A stretch of DNA of 54,050 nucleotides from JABMRP01 sp964444795 (GTDB taxonomy: Bacteria > Planctomycetota > Planctomycetia > Pirellulales > Thermoguttaceae), in contig CAYUIQ010000023.1 in NCBI GenBank assembly GCA_964444795.1, positions 1 through 54,050 of the forward strand, in the 5' to 3' direction. Positions 1-8,407 of this stretch are shown here, piece after piece. Position 1 is the stretch's first letter. Each line of letters begins with the position of its first letter. The notes under the pieces are model-generated. The model saw only the letters and a list, made by a program, of their open reading frames with translations. It did no database searches and was not told the DNA's origin. A program made the translations under genes and the position numbers.

Positions 1-69
1 GCTTGCTTGCAAGCAGTGCGGTGAATCCGGGTACGAAACGCGGCAAAGAGGCACTGCTTGCAAGCAAGC
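1..69. repeat. REP-like inverted repeat hairpin
   Basis: Bases 1-18 are the exact reverse complement of bases 52-69, an 18-bp perfect stem around a 33-base loop. Each arm is itself partly palindromic (GCTTGCTTGCAAGC). It lies just past the 3' end of the minus-strand M23 gene, so it could act as a transcription stop or be a REP-type dispersed repeat. There is no T run, so a plain intrinsic terminator is unlikely. The window starts inside it and further sequence may belong to it. Confidence 0.6.
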
Positions 70-123
70 AGTGGCACACGACTTCTTCAACGGGCTGCCA
101 AACGGATCGAAATCGGCGGTTGC

Positions 124-1623
124 CTACAACTCCGCGCGGCGGCGAATGTAGGCTCGATCGGCCGGGCTCAGCTTGTCCAGCGGGACGGTAAGGATCGTTC
201 CGTCGGATTTCTTCAACCGCACGTTGCCCTCGGCCGCATCGACGAAGACGGCCCGGATCCGGTGTTCGCCCGAATCGTCGGTCCAAGTACGCAGCACGGG
301 GGGCGGCAGGTCCGGCCGCGTCTGGCCCGGAGAACCGTCGAAGCGAACGTACCGCGAGAACGGTACACTGGTGAGCTGCCCGTCGCCGGCGTAGACCTCG
401 CATTTCACGCGACTGCCCGGCGCGACCGTGCCGGCGGGCAGATAGTCGAGGTGGGTGACCGAAACGACGTCGCGAAGCACCCGATCGTCCAGCGACCAAA
501 CGTAGCGATAGCGCACGCGGTCGAGGTTCGGATCGGGCATCACTTCAGGGATCGCCACTCGGCAGGCAACGAACCGATCGGCCCGAGCCGCGGCGGGGAT
601 GATCACCGCGTCAGGCCGGCTCGGCGCGCGGTTCTTCGGCTCGGCGGACCGCGCGGAGACGACGTCCACGGAGAACTCCGCCACGGGGCCGCCGTCCTTC
701 CGTATCCGCACGGTCCACCGCCCCGGCGAAAACGGCGCCTCGCCCAATTGCCACCACGAATAGGAAACGTTGAACTCGTCTTCCACCGATTGATCCCACG
801 CCCACAATTCCTTTCCCGTGGGTCCGATCAACTGCCACCGGCGGGTATGGCCCGATTGTTGATTCAAACCGACCAGCCAGCATTTGATGTCTCGAGTTCC
901 CACACGGACACAAGGAAGCCGGGGCGTGGGTTGCGGCGGCCCCTTGCCCTCGACGAAAAACCCGGCGTCGACGATCACCGGCGGATATTGGTCCTTGGGC
1001 TGTTCAACCCAGCGTGAGGCGGCCGGATTTCCGGGTCCTTGAAAGGGGTCGATGTAGCGGCCGTTTTCGATACACTCGAAGTGCAGATGGGGCCACGCCG
1101 AATCGCCCGAGCTACCCACCAGGGCGATCTGCTGACCCGTTCGGACCACCTGGCCGACGCGGACCAGCATCGAGCCCTTCCGCAGATGGCCGTAACGCGT
1201 GACGCGGCCGCCGCCGTGGTCGATTTTCACGTAGTTACCCGGTCGATGCTTCTGGTTGACCGTCTCGCGATCGAAGCGGCCGTCGACAACCCCGGCCACG
1301 CGTCCCGGCGCCACGGCGACGACAGGGACGCCGATGTCCATTTCCGTGAAACGGGGCACCCCCATGTCGGTTCCCTTGTGGCCGTCGTAGGCGCGATCGC
1401 CGCCAAGATAGTCTCGCGATCGACCGGGGGCCGGATCGTTGTCGAACAACGGATCGATGTAGAAATCCACGCCCGGCACCCCCGCGATCGGCAGCACCTC
1501 GATCCACGGTTCGGCCAGCGACGGAGCCGGGCCGGCCATGGCAAAGCAGGCCCCGGCGGCGGCAAATAGGCCCCATGCTCGAACGTGTCGCAACCGATTC
1601 CGCGTCCTCAATCGCCACTTCAT
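124..1623 (-). CDS. Secreted M23-family metallopeptidase with C-terminal SHD1 domain
   Basis: A 499-residue exported protein. Residues 1-37 form a signal peptide with a likely cut after SLA. The M23 (LytM/peptidoglycan endopeptidase) fold follows, with the zinc motif HKGTD (H82, D86), YGHL around H146 and the HLH motif at 179-181 (PHLHFE). The middle (about 200-440) is a beta-rich region I cannot name. The last 56 residues match an SHD1 domain, a small module common in planctomycete secreted proteins. The family cleaves peptide cross-links in cell-wall peptidoglycan, or serves as a binding scaffold when ligands are lost; here the ligands look intact. The start is supported by AAGGAG 8 bases upstream. 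It is transcribed away from the PEMT-like gene. Confidence 0.85.
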   Translation of the reverse strand: MKWRLRTRNRLRHVRAWGLFAAAGACFAMAGPAPSLAEPWIEVLPIAGVPGVDFYIDPLFDNDPAPGRSRDYLGGDRAYDGHKGTDMGVPRFTEMDIGVPVVAVAPGRVAGVVDGRFDRETVNQKHRPGNYVKIDHGGGRVTRYGHLRKGSMLVRVGQVVRTGQQIALVGSSGDSAWPHLHFECIENGRYIDPFQGPGNPAASRWVEQPKDQYPPVIVDAGFFVEGKGPPQPTPRLPCVRVGTRDIKCWLVGLNQQSGHTRRWQLIGPTGKELWAWDQSVEDEFNVSYSWWQLGEAPFSPGRWTVRIRKDGGPVAEFSVDVVSARSAEPKNRAPSRPDAVIIPAAARADRFVACRVAIPEVMPDPNLDRVRYRYVWSLDDRVLRDVVSVTHLDYLPAGTVAPGSRVKCEVYAGDGQLTSVPFSRYVRFDGSPGQTRPDLPPPVLRTWTDDSGEHRIRAVFVDAAEGNVRLKKSDGTILTVPLDKLSPADRAYIRRRAEL

Positions 1624-1655
1624 CGCTGTCTCTCCTTCACGCCACCTTTACCTTT

Positions 1656-1684
1656 ACGTTATCGCAACGGCCCCAGTTTATCAA
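1656..1684 (-). promoter_or_regulatory. Possible promoter for the M23 gene
   Basis: On the minus strand TTGATA and TAACGT are separated by 17 bases, about 35 bases upstream of the start codon. The -35 is good and the -10 is weak. Confidence 0.35.
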
Positions 1685-1704
1685 CCCACCCGTGCCGCCG
1701 CCGT

Positions 1705-1733
1705 TTGACAGCCGTCGGTCCCCACCGTATCAT
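1705..1733 (+). promoter_or_regulatory. Sigma-70-type promoter for the PEMT-like gene
   Basis: TTGACA at 1705-1710 and TATCAT at 1728-1733 are separated by exactly 17 bases, about 70 bases before the ATG at 1801. This is one of the closest matches to consensus in the window. Confidence 0.65.
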
Positions 1734-1800
1734 CTGGCCAAGGTGGTTACCGATTCTTCAACACGAGCAGTCCGCAAGCTCGCGCGACCCGGACCAAACG

Positions 1801-2475
1801 ATGTCCCACTCGTCCACAATCTTTGAACGACAGGCGGTCCATGCCGTCTTGCTGGCCGTGCTGTTGGCCGCCGCGACGGCCGCGACCCGACTGCCGGGCT
1901 TCTCTCAGGGTGGATGGCTGGGGATAACGACCGGCGTGTGGTTCTGGTCGCTGGTCGGTGTTACGGTGATCCATCAGGTCTACGTGTGGTTGTGCTGGCG
2001 GCTGCAACTTCACCGCGCCACGCTGACCCGCCTGTTCGGCCATGCCGCGTTCGCCCTGTATGCCGCCGGTTTCGCCGTGCTGATTCTCTCGCGCCCGATC
2101 CTCATCGTCGCCCTGTCGATCGCCAATCGCGGCACGGTTGGGCTGCCCGCCGGGGTGATGGTGCCGGCGGGCGTGCTGCTGTTGCTCCCGGCCGCCTATT
2201 TATTCTACTCGGTTGTCCGCTATTTCGGCTTCCGCCGGGCGCTGGGGATCGACCATTTTGATCCGGCCTACCGCACGCTGCCGCTGGTCCGCCGGGGAAT
2301 CTTCCGCTGGACCGACAACGGCATGTACGTCTACGGGTTCCTCCTGCTCTGGGCACCGGCCGTGGGCCTCTCCTCGATCGCCGGCCTCACCGCCGCCGCC
2401 TTCAGCCACCTCTACATCTGGGTCCACTACTACTGCACCGAGCGCCCCGACATGCGCCGGATCTACGGTCCGTAG
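1801..2475 (+). CDS. Integral membrane protein resembling PEMT/isoprenylcysteine methyltransferases
   Basis: A 224-residue protein with about five hydrophobic membrane segments and little soluble sequence. The C-terminal part (RRGIFRWTDNGMYVYGF, then an aromatic helix and ERPDMRRIYG) follows the layout of the PEMT/ICMT-like integral membrane methyltransferases, where a charged 'GxxRxxRHPMYxG' type loop and an E-R...YG tail bind S-adenosylmethionine. The usual His is replaced here (TDNGMY), so catalytic activity is uncertain. The substrate cannot be read from sequence; phospholipid or a small hydrophobic compound would fit the family. The start at 1801 places it downstream of a near-consensus promoter; an in-frame extension upstream to 1585 overlaps that promoter and is not credible. 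Confidence 0.65.
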   Translation: MSHSSTIFERQAVHAVLLAVLLAAATAATRLPGFSQGGWLGITTGVWFWSLVGVTVIHQVYVWLCWRLQLHRATLTRLFGHAAFALYAAGFAVLILSRPILIVALSIANRGTVGLPAGVMVPAGVLLLLPAAYLFYSVVRYFGFRRALGIDHFDPAYRTLPLVRRGIFRWTDNGMYVYGFLLLWAPAVGLSSIAGLTAAAFSHLYIWVHYYCTERPDMRRIYGP

Positions 2476-2654
2476 CCGAACTTGCGGGAGTTCAGACGAA
2501 TCCGTGAAACAAATCACTTGCGACAAATCCACGATTCGTCAATACTTCATGTAGTGCGACCGGGAAACGCCAGCCCGAATTCAAGTCGGGCATCCGACTT
2601 GCCGACGTCTTGACGACCGAGACCCCGTTTCCGCCTCGACGGAGGAGTCCTGTC

Positions 2655-3692
2655 ATGCACGGTCCCCGATCGACGCGCCTCGGCCTCACTTTGGTCGAGG
2701 TGATTGTCGTCATCTTGGTCATCGGTGTCCTCATTGCCGTGCTTTTGCCGGCGGTGCAGACGGTCCGCGAAGCGGGACGGCGCGCGCGGTGTAACAACTA
2801 CATGAAGCAACTGGGCACGGCGTTCCACAACTATGCCAGCCGGCAGCGGACATTTCCGTCGGCCAGCCAAGTCACGCGGGACGCAAGTGGCCGAATTACG
2901 GCGGTCGATGGATGGAGTTGGAAAGTACAGGTATTGCCCGAAATGGAATTGAAGCCGCTGTACGACATGATCGACATTCAGACGGACGCTCCGGGCGATA
3001 CATGGAACCCTGTCGTGCGACTCCTGTCGGATACGCACTTCCTCGGGCTGTTGTGTCCCAGCTACGACGGACCCATGTTCGCCGATCCGCGGACTCGATC
3101 CGGCGCGATCACCAATTACAAGGCGATGGGAGCCACGCACTGGGAAAGCCTGTCGGTCAGCACGGCGGTGCCCGAGGTGCCGAAGTATCTGCCCGGTAAA
3201 TCTGGCTATCATCCCGACGGGGCGATGTATCCGGACTCGGCCCACAAGCCGGCGGACTTCAAGCGCGACGGTACGAGCCGAACGATCATGGTGGCCGAAA
3301 CCGCCGAGCCGGTTGTCGCCCGATGGCCGGTCGGCGCCGAAGCGACCTTGGTCGGACTGCCGCCGAACGTGACGGTTGAACTCCCCACATCCGTTTCCGT
3401 GAGCTATTACGCTCCCACCGGCTTCGACTTGAAGTACGGAAGAGAAAGCGGCTTGAGCCCGGCCTTCAAGACTTACCTCGACGGGGATTACGATGACCCG
3501 GCCGAAGATCCTTATCTGCCGGGCAAGAATCAGGGGACTCGCGGTCCCAGCAGCCATCACCCGGGCGCGGTCAACCATCTGTTCGTCGACGCCAACGTGC
3601 AGTCGGTCAGCACCGATATCGACCCGGCGCTCTACATGTTCCTCATCACCCGCGAGGGCGGGGATCCGACGGGAGAGTTTTTCAAGGACTAG
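2655..3692 (+). CDS. DUF1559 pseudopilin-like protein with prepilin-type N-terminus
   Basis: A 345-residue protein with a type IV prepilin leader: short basic leader, G10 then LTLVE with Glu at the +5 position, and a hydrophobic helix at about residues 11-32. This marks it for a PilD-type prepilin peptidase and assembly in, or anchoring to, the inner membrane. The rest matches the DUF1559 (SBP_bac_10-type) family, which is expanded in planctomycetes; the end has the family's typical GPSSHHPGAVNHLFVDAN stretch. The start at 2655 has GGAGGAG 7 bases upstream; the longer TTG start at 2610 has none. The family function is not firmly known. It could be a client of the pilus-like cluster at 11.9-22.7 kb, which is inference. 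Confidence 0.88.
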   Translation: MHGPRSTRLGLTLVEVIVVILVIGVLIAVLLPAVQTVREAGRRARCNNYMKQLGTAFHNYASRQRTFPSASQVTRDASGRITAVDGWSWKVQVLPEMELKPLYDMIDIQTDAPGDTWNPVVRLLSDTHFLGLLCPSYDGPMFADPRTRSGAITNYKAMGATHWESLSVSTAVPEVPKYLPGKSGYHPDGAMYPDSAHKPADFKRDGTSRTIMVAETAEPVVARWPVGAEATLVGLPPNVTVELPTSVSVSYYAPTGFDLKYGRESGLSPAFKTYLDGDYDDPAEDPYLPGKNQGTRGPSSHHPGAVNHLFVDANVQSVSTDIDPALYMFLITREGGDPTGEFFKD

Positions 3693-3696
3693 TCGC

Positions 3697-4539
3697 CTAC
3701 TCGGCGTGGACGTCGAGGCTTTCGGCCAGTTTGGCCAGCGCTTCGGTTTCGATCTGGCGGACCCGTTCGCGGGTGAGGCCGAGCGTCTCGCCGATCTCTT
3801 TGAGCGTGCGGGGCTCGTTGTCGTTGAGTCCGAACCGCAATCGCAAGACGGTCGCCTCGCGCTGGTCCATCACGTCGAGCTGTCCCAGGACGTGGCGGAG
3901 GTTGTCGTTCTCGAGAAGTTCGTCTTCGGGGTTTTGCACCCGATCGTCCATGATCATCTCACCCAGCGACCAGCCGGCCTCGGCCTGATCGGTTTGCGGC
4001 GTGAGATTATAGATGCGGATGGCTTTCTTGATGATCGGCAGTTTTTTCTTCGGCAGGCCCAACACCCGAGCGATTTCCTCGGGCGTGGGGGTTCGCCCTA
4101 ATTCTTCGCTGAGCCGGGTGCTGGCCCGCCGCCATTTGGAGAGCAATTCGACCATGTAGGCGGGGATGCGGATCGTCTTGGCCGTGTTGATCAGCGCGCG
4201 TTTGATCGACTGTTTGATCCAATAGCTGGCGTAGGTCGAGAATCGGGTTCCCATGGCCGGATCGAATCCTTCGACGGCCCGGAGCAGTCCGAGATTGCCT
4301 TCTTCGATGAGATCCTGCAACCCAAGCCCTTTGCCCGTGTAGCCGCGGGCGATATTCACCACCAGGCGCAGATTTGCCCGAACCATGCGATCGCGCGCCT
4401 GACTGTCGCCGTTCCCGATGGCGACCGCCAGATCCTGCTCGTCGGTGGCCGAGAGCAAGCTGGTTTCGTTGATCTCCCGCAGGTAGGTCTCCAACGGAGA
4501 CTGGACGGATGCGGAAGGCTTGCGTCGTGTTTGGTTCAT
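3697..4539 (-). CDS. RNA polymerase sigma-70 factor, primary type (RpoD/SigA-like)
   Basis: A 280-residue sigma factor with region 1.2 (residues 13-45), region 2 (48-118, including GLGLQDLIEEGNLGLLRAV and TYASYWIKQSIKRAL), region 3 (127-200) and region 4 with the helix-turn-helix at 246-266 (LTRERVRQIE). It lacks region 1.1 and the long non-conserved insert of housekeeping RpoD, so it may be a group 2 or compact primary factor. It directs core RNA polymerase to -35/-10 promoters. The start at 4539 (MNQTRRKPS) fits where homology begins; an upstream extension to 4638 has no family-like sequence. It lies downstream of rpsA but beyond an intrinsic terminator, so it is probably transcribed on its own. 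Confidence 0.9.
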   Translation of the reverse strand: MNQTRRKPSASVQSPLETYLREINETSLLSATDEQDLAVAIGNGDSQARDRMVRANLRLVVNIARGYTGKGLGLQDLIEEGNLGLLRAVEGFDPAMGTRFSTYASYWIKQSIKRALINTAKTIRIPAYMVELLSKWRRASTRLSEELGRTPTPEEIARVLGLPKKKLPIIKKAIRIYNLTPQTDQAEAGWSLGEMIMDDRVQNPEDELLENDNLRHVLGQLDVMDQREATVLRLRFGLNDNEPRTLKEIGETLGLTRERVRQIETEALAKLAESLDVHAE

Positions 4540-4674
4540 GCGTATGCGTGCGGTCAGGGGTGGAGATGGCAAACTTTCCCGTGATGAGACTATCGGCGTC
4601 CGCGGCACGCATTCTGCAAGGAAGCGGAAAACCGACAAGATGGGGCGAATTTAAGTGCCCTTCCGACCGTGCCG

Positions 4675-4711
4675 AAAAAAAGACCCCGCCGATGTAAAAG
4701 CGGCGGGGTCT
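4675..4711 (-). terminator. Intrinsic terminator after rpsA
   Basis: An 11-bp perfect GC-rich stem (4681-4691 with 4701-4711) and a 9-base loop are followed on the minus strand by seven T residues (4675-4681). It sits 38 bases past the rpsA stop codon and separates rpsA from the sigma factor gene. Confidence 0.88.
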
Positions 4712-4748
4712 GGAGAGATTCTCTAACGTCGGGACGCCGAGGATACGG

Positions 4749-6776
4749 CTAACCAGCGGCCGGGGTGTCCGGCTGCACCGGTTGTTCCGTTTCGACCGCT
4801 TCGACAGCCTCTGCTTCCGGCGCTTCCGCTTCGACCGCCTCTGCTTCCGGCGTCTCCGCTTCAACAGCCTCCGCTTCCGGCGTCTCCGCTTCGACTACCT
4901 CCGCTTCCGAAGTCTCCGCTTCAACGGCCTCGGCTTCCGGCGTCTCCGCTTCGGCAGGCGCCGTTTCGGCGACGGAAGGTTCCGGTTCGATGGCCTGCGG
5001 GGCCTGGATCAGCGGGCCGGAGCTATCGCCTACCCCGCCTTTGAGTTCGCGGGACGGCGCGCTGCCGGTCGAAGGCGCACCAGACGTTTCCGCGGCAGCC
5101 GCCTCGGCTTCCGCTTCCTCGGCCCATTCCACGCGTTTGCGTGAGAGGCCGATTTTGCGCTCGTCGGAGTCGACGCGGAGGATCTTCACTTCGATTTCCT
5201 CGCCGACCTGGACCACTTCCTCGGGATTCTCGACTTTGTGGTCGGCAAGTTCCGAGATGTGCAACAAGCCTTCGAGTCCGTTCTCCAGACCGACAAACAC
5301 GCCAAAGTTCGTCAGCTTGGTCACCGTACCGTGGACAATCTGCCCGGGTTGATACTTGTTGGGGATATCGTTGACCCAAGGATCTTCGTTAAGTTGCTTG
5401 AGTCCCAGGGCAATTCGCCGCCGGCCCTGATCGACCGACAGCACCTTGCATTCGACCCGAGCTGCCTTTTCGACCATCTCGCTGGGATGGCTGATCTTGC
5501 GGGTCCAGGACATGTCGCTGACGTGCAACAGGCCGTCGATCCCTTCCTCGATCTCGATGAACGCGCCGTAGTTGGTCAGGTTGCGAACCGTTCCGCTGAC
5601 CATGCTGCCCGGCGGATAGTGTTCGGCGACGCGATCCCAGGGATTCTCCAGGGCCTGCTTCATCCCGAGCGAAATCTCTTGCTTCTCTTTGTTGATGCCC
5701 AAAACGACGACGTCGATTTCATCGTCGATCTGCACCAGTTCGCTGGGATGGCTGATGCGCTTGGTCCAGGACATCTCGCTGATGTGGACCAACCCTTCGA
5801 TTCCCTCTTCGAGCTTGACGAAGGCGCCATACGTCATCACGTTGACAACCGAGCCATTGATCCGACTGCCGACCGGATATTTGTCTCCGATATTCTCCCA
5901 GGGGCTGGGGGTCTTCTGCTTCAAGCCCAGGGCGATTTTCTCCTTGTCGTAGTCGATATGGAGAATCTGGACTTTGATTTCCTCGTCGATGGAAACCATT
6001 TCCGAGGGGTGATTGACCCGACCCCAACTCATGTCGGTGATGTGCAGCAGGCCGTCGATGCCGCCGAGGTCGACAAAGGCGCCGAATTCGGCGATGTTCT
6101 TGACCACGCCCTTGCGGAGCTTGCCCACTTCCAACACGGCCAAGAGCAGTTCTTTTTCTTCTTCCCGCTGGGCTTCGATCAGTGCCCGACGGCTGACCAC
6201 GATATTGCGTCGGGTTTCGTCGATCTTCAGCACCAGGCACTGGATCGTTCGGCCGATGTAGTCGCCGATGTCGGCCGGGCGACGAATGTCGACCTGACTG
6301 GCCGGGAGGAACACATTGACGCCGATGTCGACCAGCAGACCGCCCTTGATTTTTCGCGTGGCCTTTCCGGTGACGACGTCGCCTTCCTTGACCCGTTCCA
6401 TCACCTTGATCCAGGCCTCGATCTTCTCAGCCTTCCGCTTGCTGAGACTGATCATCCCCCGCGATTCGTCGACCTGACCGGCAACGTTTTCGACGTCTTC
6501 GACCAGGACCTTGACAAGTTGGCCGGCTTCCGGCTCGGTCTCCGAATCGTCCCACTCTCGGCGAAGAATGACGCCTTCGCTTTTATAACCGACATCGACC
6601 AGCACGTGGTCGCCTTCGACACGAATGATTTTTCCTTCGACGATCTGGTTGACGGCAATATCGCCGCCTCCCCAATCGATTTCCTCGGGCGGGGTCCCCT
6701 CCATCGCTTCGTTGAGTTCGCTCAGCCACTCTTCTTCGTTGAGGTCCAGCCCTCGAATCAGGTTCCGGTTGACCAT
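4749..6776 (-). CDS. rpsA: 30S ribosomal protein S1 with acidic repeat tail
   Basis: A 675-residue protein with six S1 RNA-binding domains at about residues 44-113, 131-197, 217-286, 302-373, 389-460 and 476-547; domains 3-6 carry the canonical YGAF/FGAF and GL(L/V)H(I/V)S(D/E) motifs. S1 brings mRNA to the 30S subunit during initiation. Domains 1 and 2 are divergent, as usual. Residues 548-675 form an unusual acidic tail, largely ETPEAEAVEA units encoded by tandem 30-bp repeats (about 4800-4950). The gene follows cmk and plsC on the same strand, matching the widespread cmk-rpsA order, but a promoter and a 274-base gap precede it. A strong terminator follows. Confidence 0.95.
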   Translation of the reverse strand: MVNRNLIRGLDLNEEEWLSELNEAMEGTPPEEIDWGGGDIAVNQIVEGKIIRVEGDHVLVDVGYKSEGVILRREWDDSETEPEAGQLVKVLVEDVENVAGQVDESRGMISLSKRKAEKIEAWIKVMERVKEGDVVTGKATRKIKGGLLVDIGVNVFLPASQVDIRRPADIGDYIGRTIQCLVLKIDETRRNIVVSRRALIEAQREEEKELLLAVLEVGKLRKGVVKNIAEFGAFVDLGGIDGLLHITDMSWGRVNHPSEMVSIDEEIKVQILHIDYDKEKIALGLKQKTPSPWENIGDKYPVGSRINGSVVNVMTYGAFVKLEEGIEGLVHISEMSWTKRISHPSELVQIDDEIDVVVLGINKEKQEISLGMKQALENPWDRVAEHYPPGSMVSGTVRNLTNYGAFIEIEEGIDGLLHVSDMSWTRKISHPSEMVEKAARVECKVLSVDQGRRRIALGLKQLNEDPWVNDIPNKYQPGQIVHGTVTKLTNFGVFVGLENGLEGLLHISELADHKVENPEEVVQVGEEIEVKILRVDSDERKIGLSRKRVEWAEEAEAEAAAAETSGAPSTGSAPSRELKGGVGDSSGPLIQAPQAIEPEPSVAETAPAEAETPEAEAVEAETSEAEVVEAETPEAEAVEAETPEAEAVEAEAPEAEAVEAVETEQPVQPDTPAAG
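4795..4960 (-). repeat. Tandem 30-bp repeats in the 3' end of rpsA
   Basis: About five near-identical 30-bp units (core GCTTCCGGCGTCTCCGCTTC on the plus strand) encode the E-A-E-T-P acidic tail. Single-base differences between units change T to A or S. Such arrays vary in copy number between strains. Confidence 0.8.
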
Positions 6777-6945
6777 TTTCTCCCCAGCTCGCTACGAGCG
6801 TCGAAAGCAGTCGAATCGCCGAGCCCGCGGCCGTTTGTGCCGCGGCGAAGCGTATCTCCCGCCCTCACCATTGGTTAGAGTTGACTCCTCGGGACCGTCC
6901 CCCCTACGTCGGGGAGATTTCCATCGGTCGATCCACAATCCAGTA

Positions 6946-6974
6946 AATATAGCAAAGCAGAGACCACCTCACAA
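6946..6974 (-). promoter_or_regulatory. Promoter for rpsA
   Basis: On the minus strand TTGTGA (6974-6969) and TATATT (6951-6946) are 17 bases apart, about 170 bases upstream of the rpsA ATG. The long leader could carry translational control, but no recognisable structure was identified. Confidence 0.55.
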
Positions 6975-7050
6975 TTGCGGCCTGGCGAACTTCCGCCATG
7001 AATTTCCTGGCACCGAGACATCACACCCCCCCGAAAGGACCGCTTCTCGG

Positions 7051-7704
7051 TCATCGCGCGGCGGCAAACTGAGGGTGATGCCGCAGCAGCCGATGATTTT
7101 CACCCACCCGCTGCTCGATCAGCGCCAGCAGTGCGCGGTCGTCCATCCCGGCCACCACCTCCGGCGTAATCGGCGGTCCGTAGTGGACCCGGACCCGCCC
7201 GCCGCGGGGGAACTTCAAGTGGCGCGGCCACGCCTGATAGGCTCCCTCGATGGCCACCGGCACGATGGCGGCGCGACTGCGCACGGCCAGGGAGGTGAAG
7301 CCGGGCATGAACGGAGCCATTCGCCCGTCCGCCGTGCGTGTTCCCTCCGGAAAGAGCAGCAGCATCTCCCCCCGCTTCAAACGACGCAACGACTCCTTGA
7401 TCCCCGACAACCCGATCCCCTGGCGATCGATGGCAATCGCGTCCAGCGATGCAATGAGTTTGCCGAACGGTCCGAAATCGAACAGTGTTCGCCGGGCAAG
7501 AAAGTTCATCTGTCGACGGGAACCGATGGCGATCAAGGGCGGATCGAAGTGGCTCTGGTGATTGCTCACCAGTAGCACCGCGCCGGTGGCAGGGATGTTT
7601 TCAATGCCCGTGTGGCGAACGCGATACAGAATCACGCCGGCCACGCGCACGGCCCAAACGACGAACCAGTACCAACAGCGTCGGACAGCAGAACGGGTGG
7701 GCAT
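7051..7704 (-). CDS. plsC: 1-acyl-sn-glycerol-3-phosphate acyltransferase (PlsC family)
   Basis: A 217-residue acyltransferase. The catalytic H-X4-D motif is NHQSHFD (H49, D54) and the phosphate-binding block is FPEGTR (118-123); an N-terminal membrane helix spans about 11-28. The family transfers a second acyl chain to lysophosphatidate at the inner membrane face, giving phosphatidate for phospholipid synthesis. It is 50 bases downstream of cmk on the same strand, and cmk-plsC-rpsA is a familiar order in bacteria, so co-transcription with cmk is likely. The final residues (LLRHHPQFAAAR) show no extra domain. Which acyl donor is used cannot be told. Confidence 0.88.
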   Translation of the reverse strand: MPTRSAVRRCWYWFVVWAVRVAGVILYRVRHTGIENIPATGAVLLVSNHQSHFDPPLIAIGSRRQMNFLARRTLFDFGPFGKLIASLDAIAIDRQGIGLSGIKESLRRLKRGEMLLLFPEGTRTADGRMAPFMPGFTSLAVRSRAAIVPVAIEGAYQAWPRHLKFPRGGRVRVHYGPPITPEVVAGMDDRALLALIEQRVGENHRLLRHHPQFAAAR

Positions 7705-7754
7705 CGCGGGGGGTTGCTCCTCTTGCCAAGATGACTGAATTCTTGCCCGTCCAG

Positions 7755-8402
7755 CTACGCCCGTTTCCTCACGAGCGACTCCAGGTGATCGACAACTTGA
7801 TCCAAGGTCATGCCGTCGGTATTCACTTCCACGGCGTCTTCAGCCGGTTTCAATGCCCCCACTGCCCGATCGCGATCCTCCCGATCGCGACGTTGCTGAT
7901 CGGCCAGGACGCGATCCAATGTTGTCGTTTCGCCCTGAGCCTGAAGGTCGGCAAGCCGGCGGCTTGCTCGCTGGTGGGCACTGGCGGTAAGAAAGATCTT
8001 GCAGGCGGCTTGGGGAAAGACCACGGTTCCTTGATCCCGGCCTTCGGTAACGAAGTTGCCCCGACCGGCAATCCGCCGCTGCAACTCGACCAACCGGCAT
8101 CGTACCTGGGGGTTGTCGGCCGCGTGGCGGGTCGCGGCGGTCACCTCCGAGTCGCGAACCGCCTCGGTCACGTCCTCGCCGTCGAGCAAGAGCTTCCGGT
8201 CCTCGATTTGCAGGGTCATCCGACCGGCTAATTCGGCCAACGGCTCCTGGCGGTCCCAATCGACTCCCCGCCGCAAGCCCGCCAAGGCAACCGCCCGGTA
8301 CATGGCGCCCGTATCGAGAAAGCCAAACCCCAGCCGGTCGGCCAGCGCACGGGCGACCGTGCTCTTTCCGGCTCCGGCGGGTCCGTCGATGGTGACGATC
8401 AT
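7755..8402 (-). CDS. cmk: Cytidylate kinase
   Basis: A 215-residue (d)CMP kinase. The P-loop GPAGAGKST is at residues 7-15, followed by FLDTGAMYRAVA, typical of Cmk, and later a TEGRDQGTVVFP block close to the family 'RDIGTVVFP'. The enzyme phosphorylates CMP and dCMP with ATP in the cytoplasm. In the RDQG block a Gln replaces the common Ile. The start at 8402 (MIVTIDG) is where the family begins; it lies 5 bases after the stop of the GH38-like gene, so the two are probably translationally coupled. An in-frame upstream ATG at 8441 would overlap that gene by 34 bases and is not preferred. Confidence 0.93.
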   Translation of the reverse strand: MIVTIDGPAGAGKSTVARALADRLGFGFLDTGAMYRAVALAGLRRGVDWDRQEPLAELAGRMTLQIEDRKLLLDGEDVTEAVRDSEVTAATRHAADNPQVRCRLVELQRRIAGRGNFVTEGRDQGTVVFPQAACKIFLTASAHQRASRRLADLQAQGETTTLDRVLADQQRRDREDRDRAVGALKPAEDAVEVNTDGMTLDQVVDHLESLVRKRA

Positions 8403-8407
8403 GGGTA

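Noticed and set aside
58..1017. Long open frame on the plus strand opposite the M23 gene
   Set aside because: It is the antisense shadow of the M23 gene: Arg/His/Pro-rich, no ribosome-binding site and no domain-like sequence.
5238..6878. 546-codon plus-strand frame opposite rpsA
   Set aside because: Asp/Phe/Leu-rich reverse complement of conserved S1 codons; rpsA explains the region fully.
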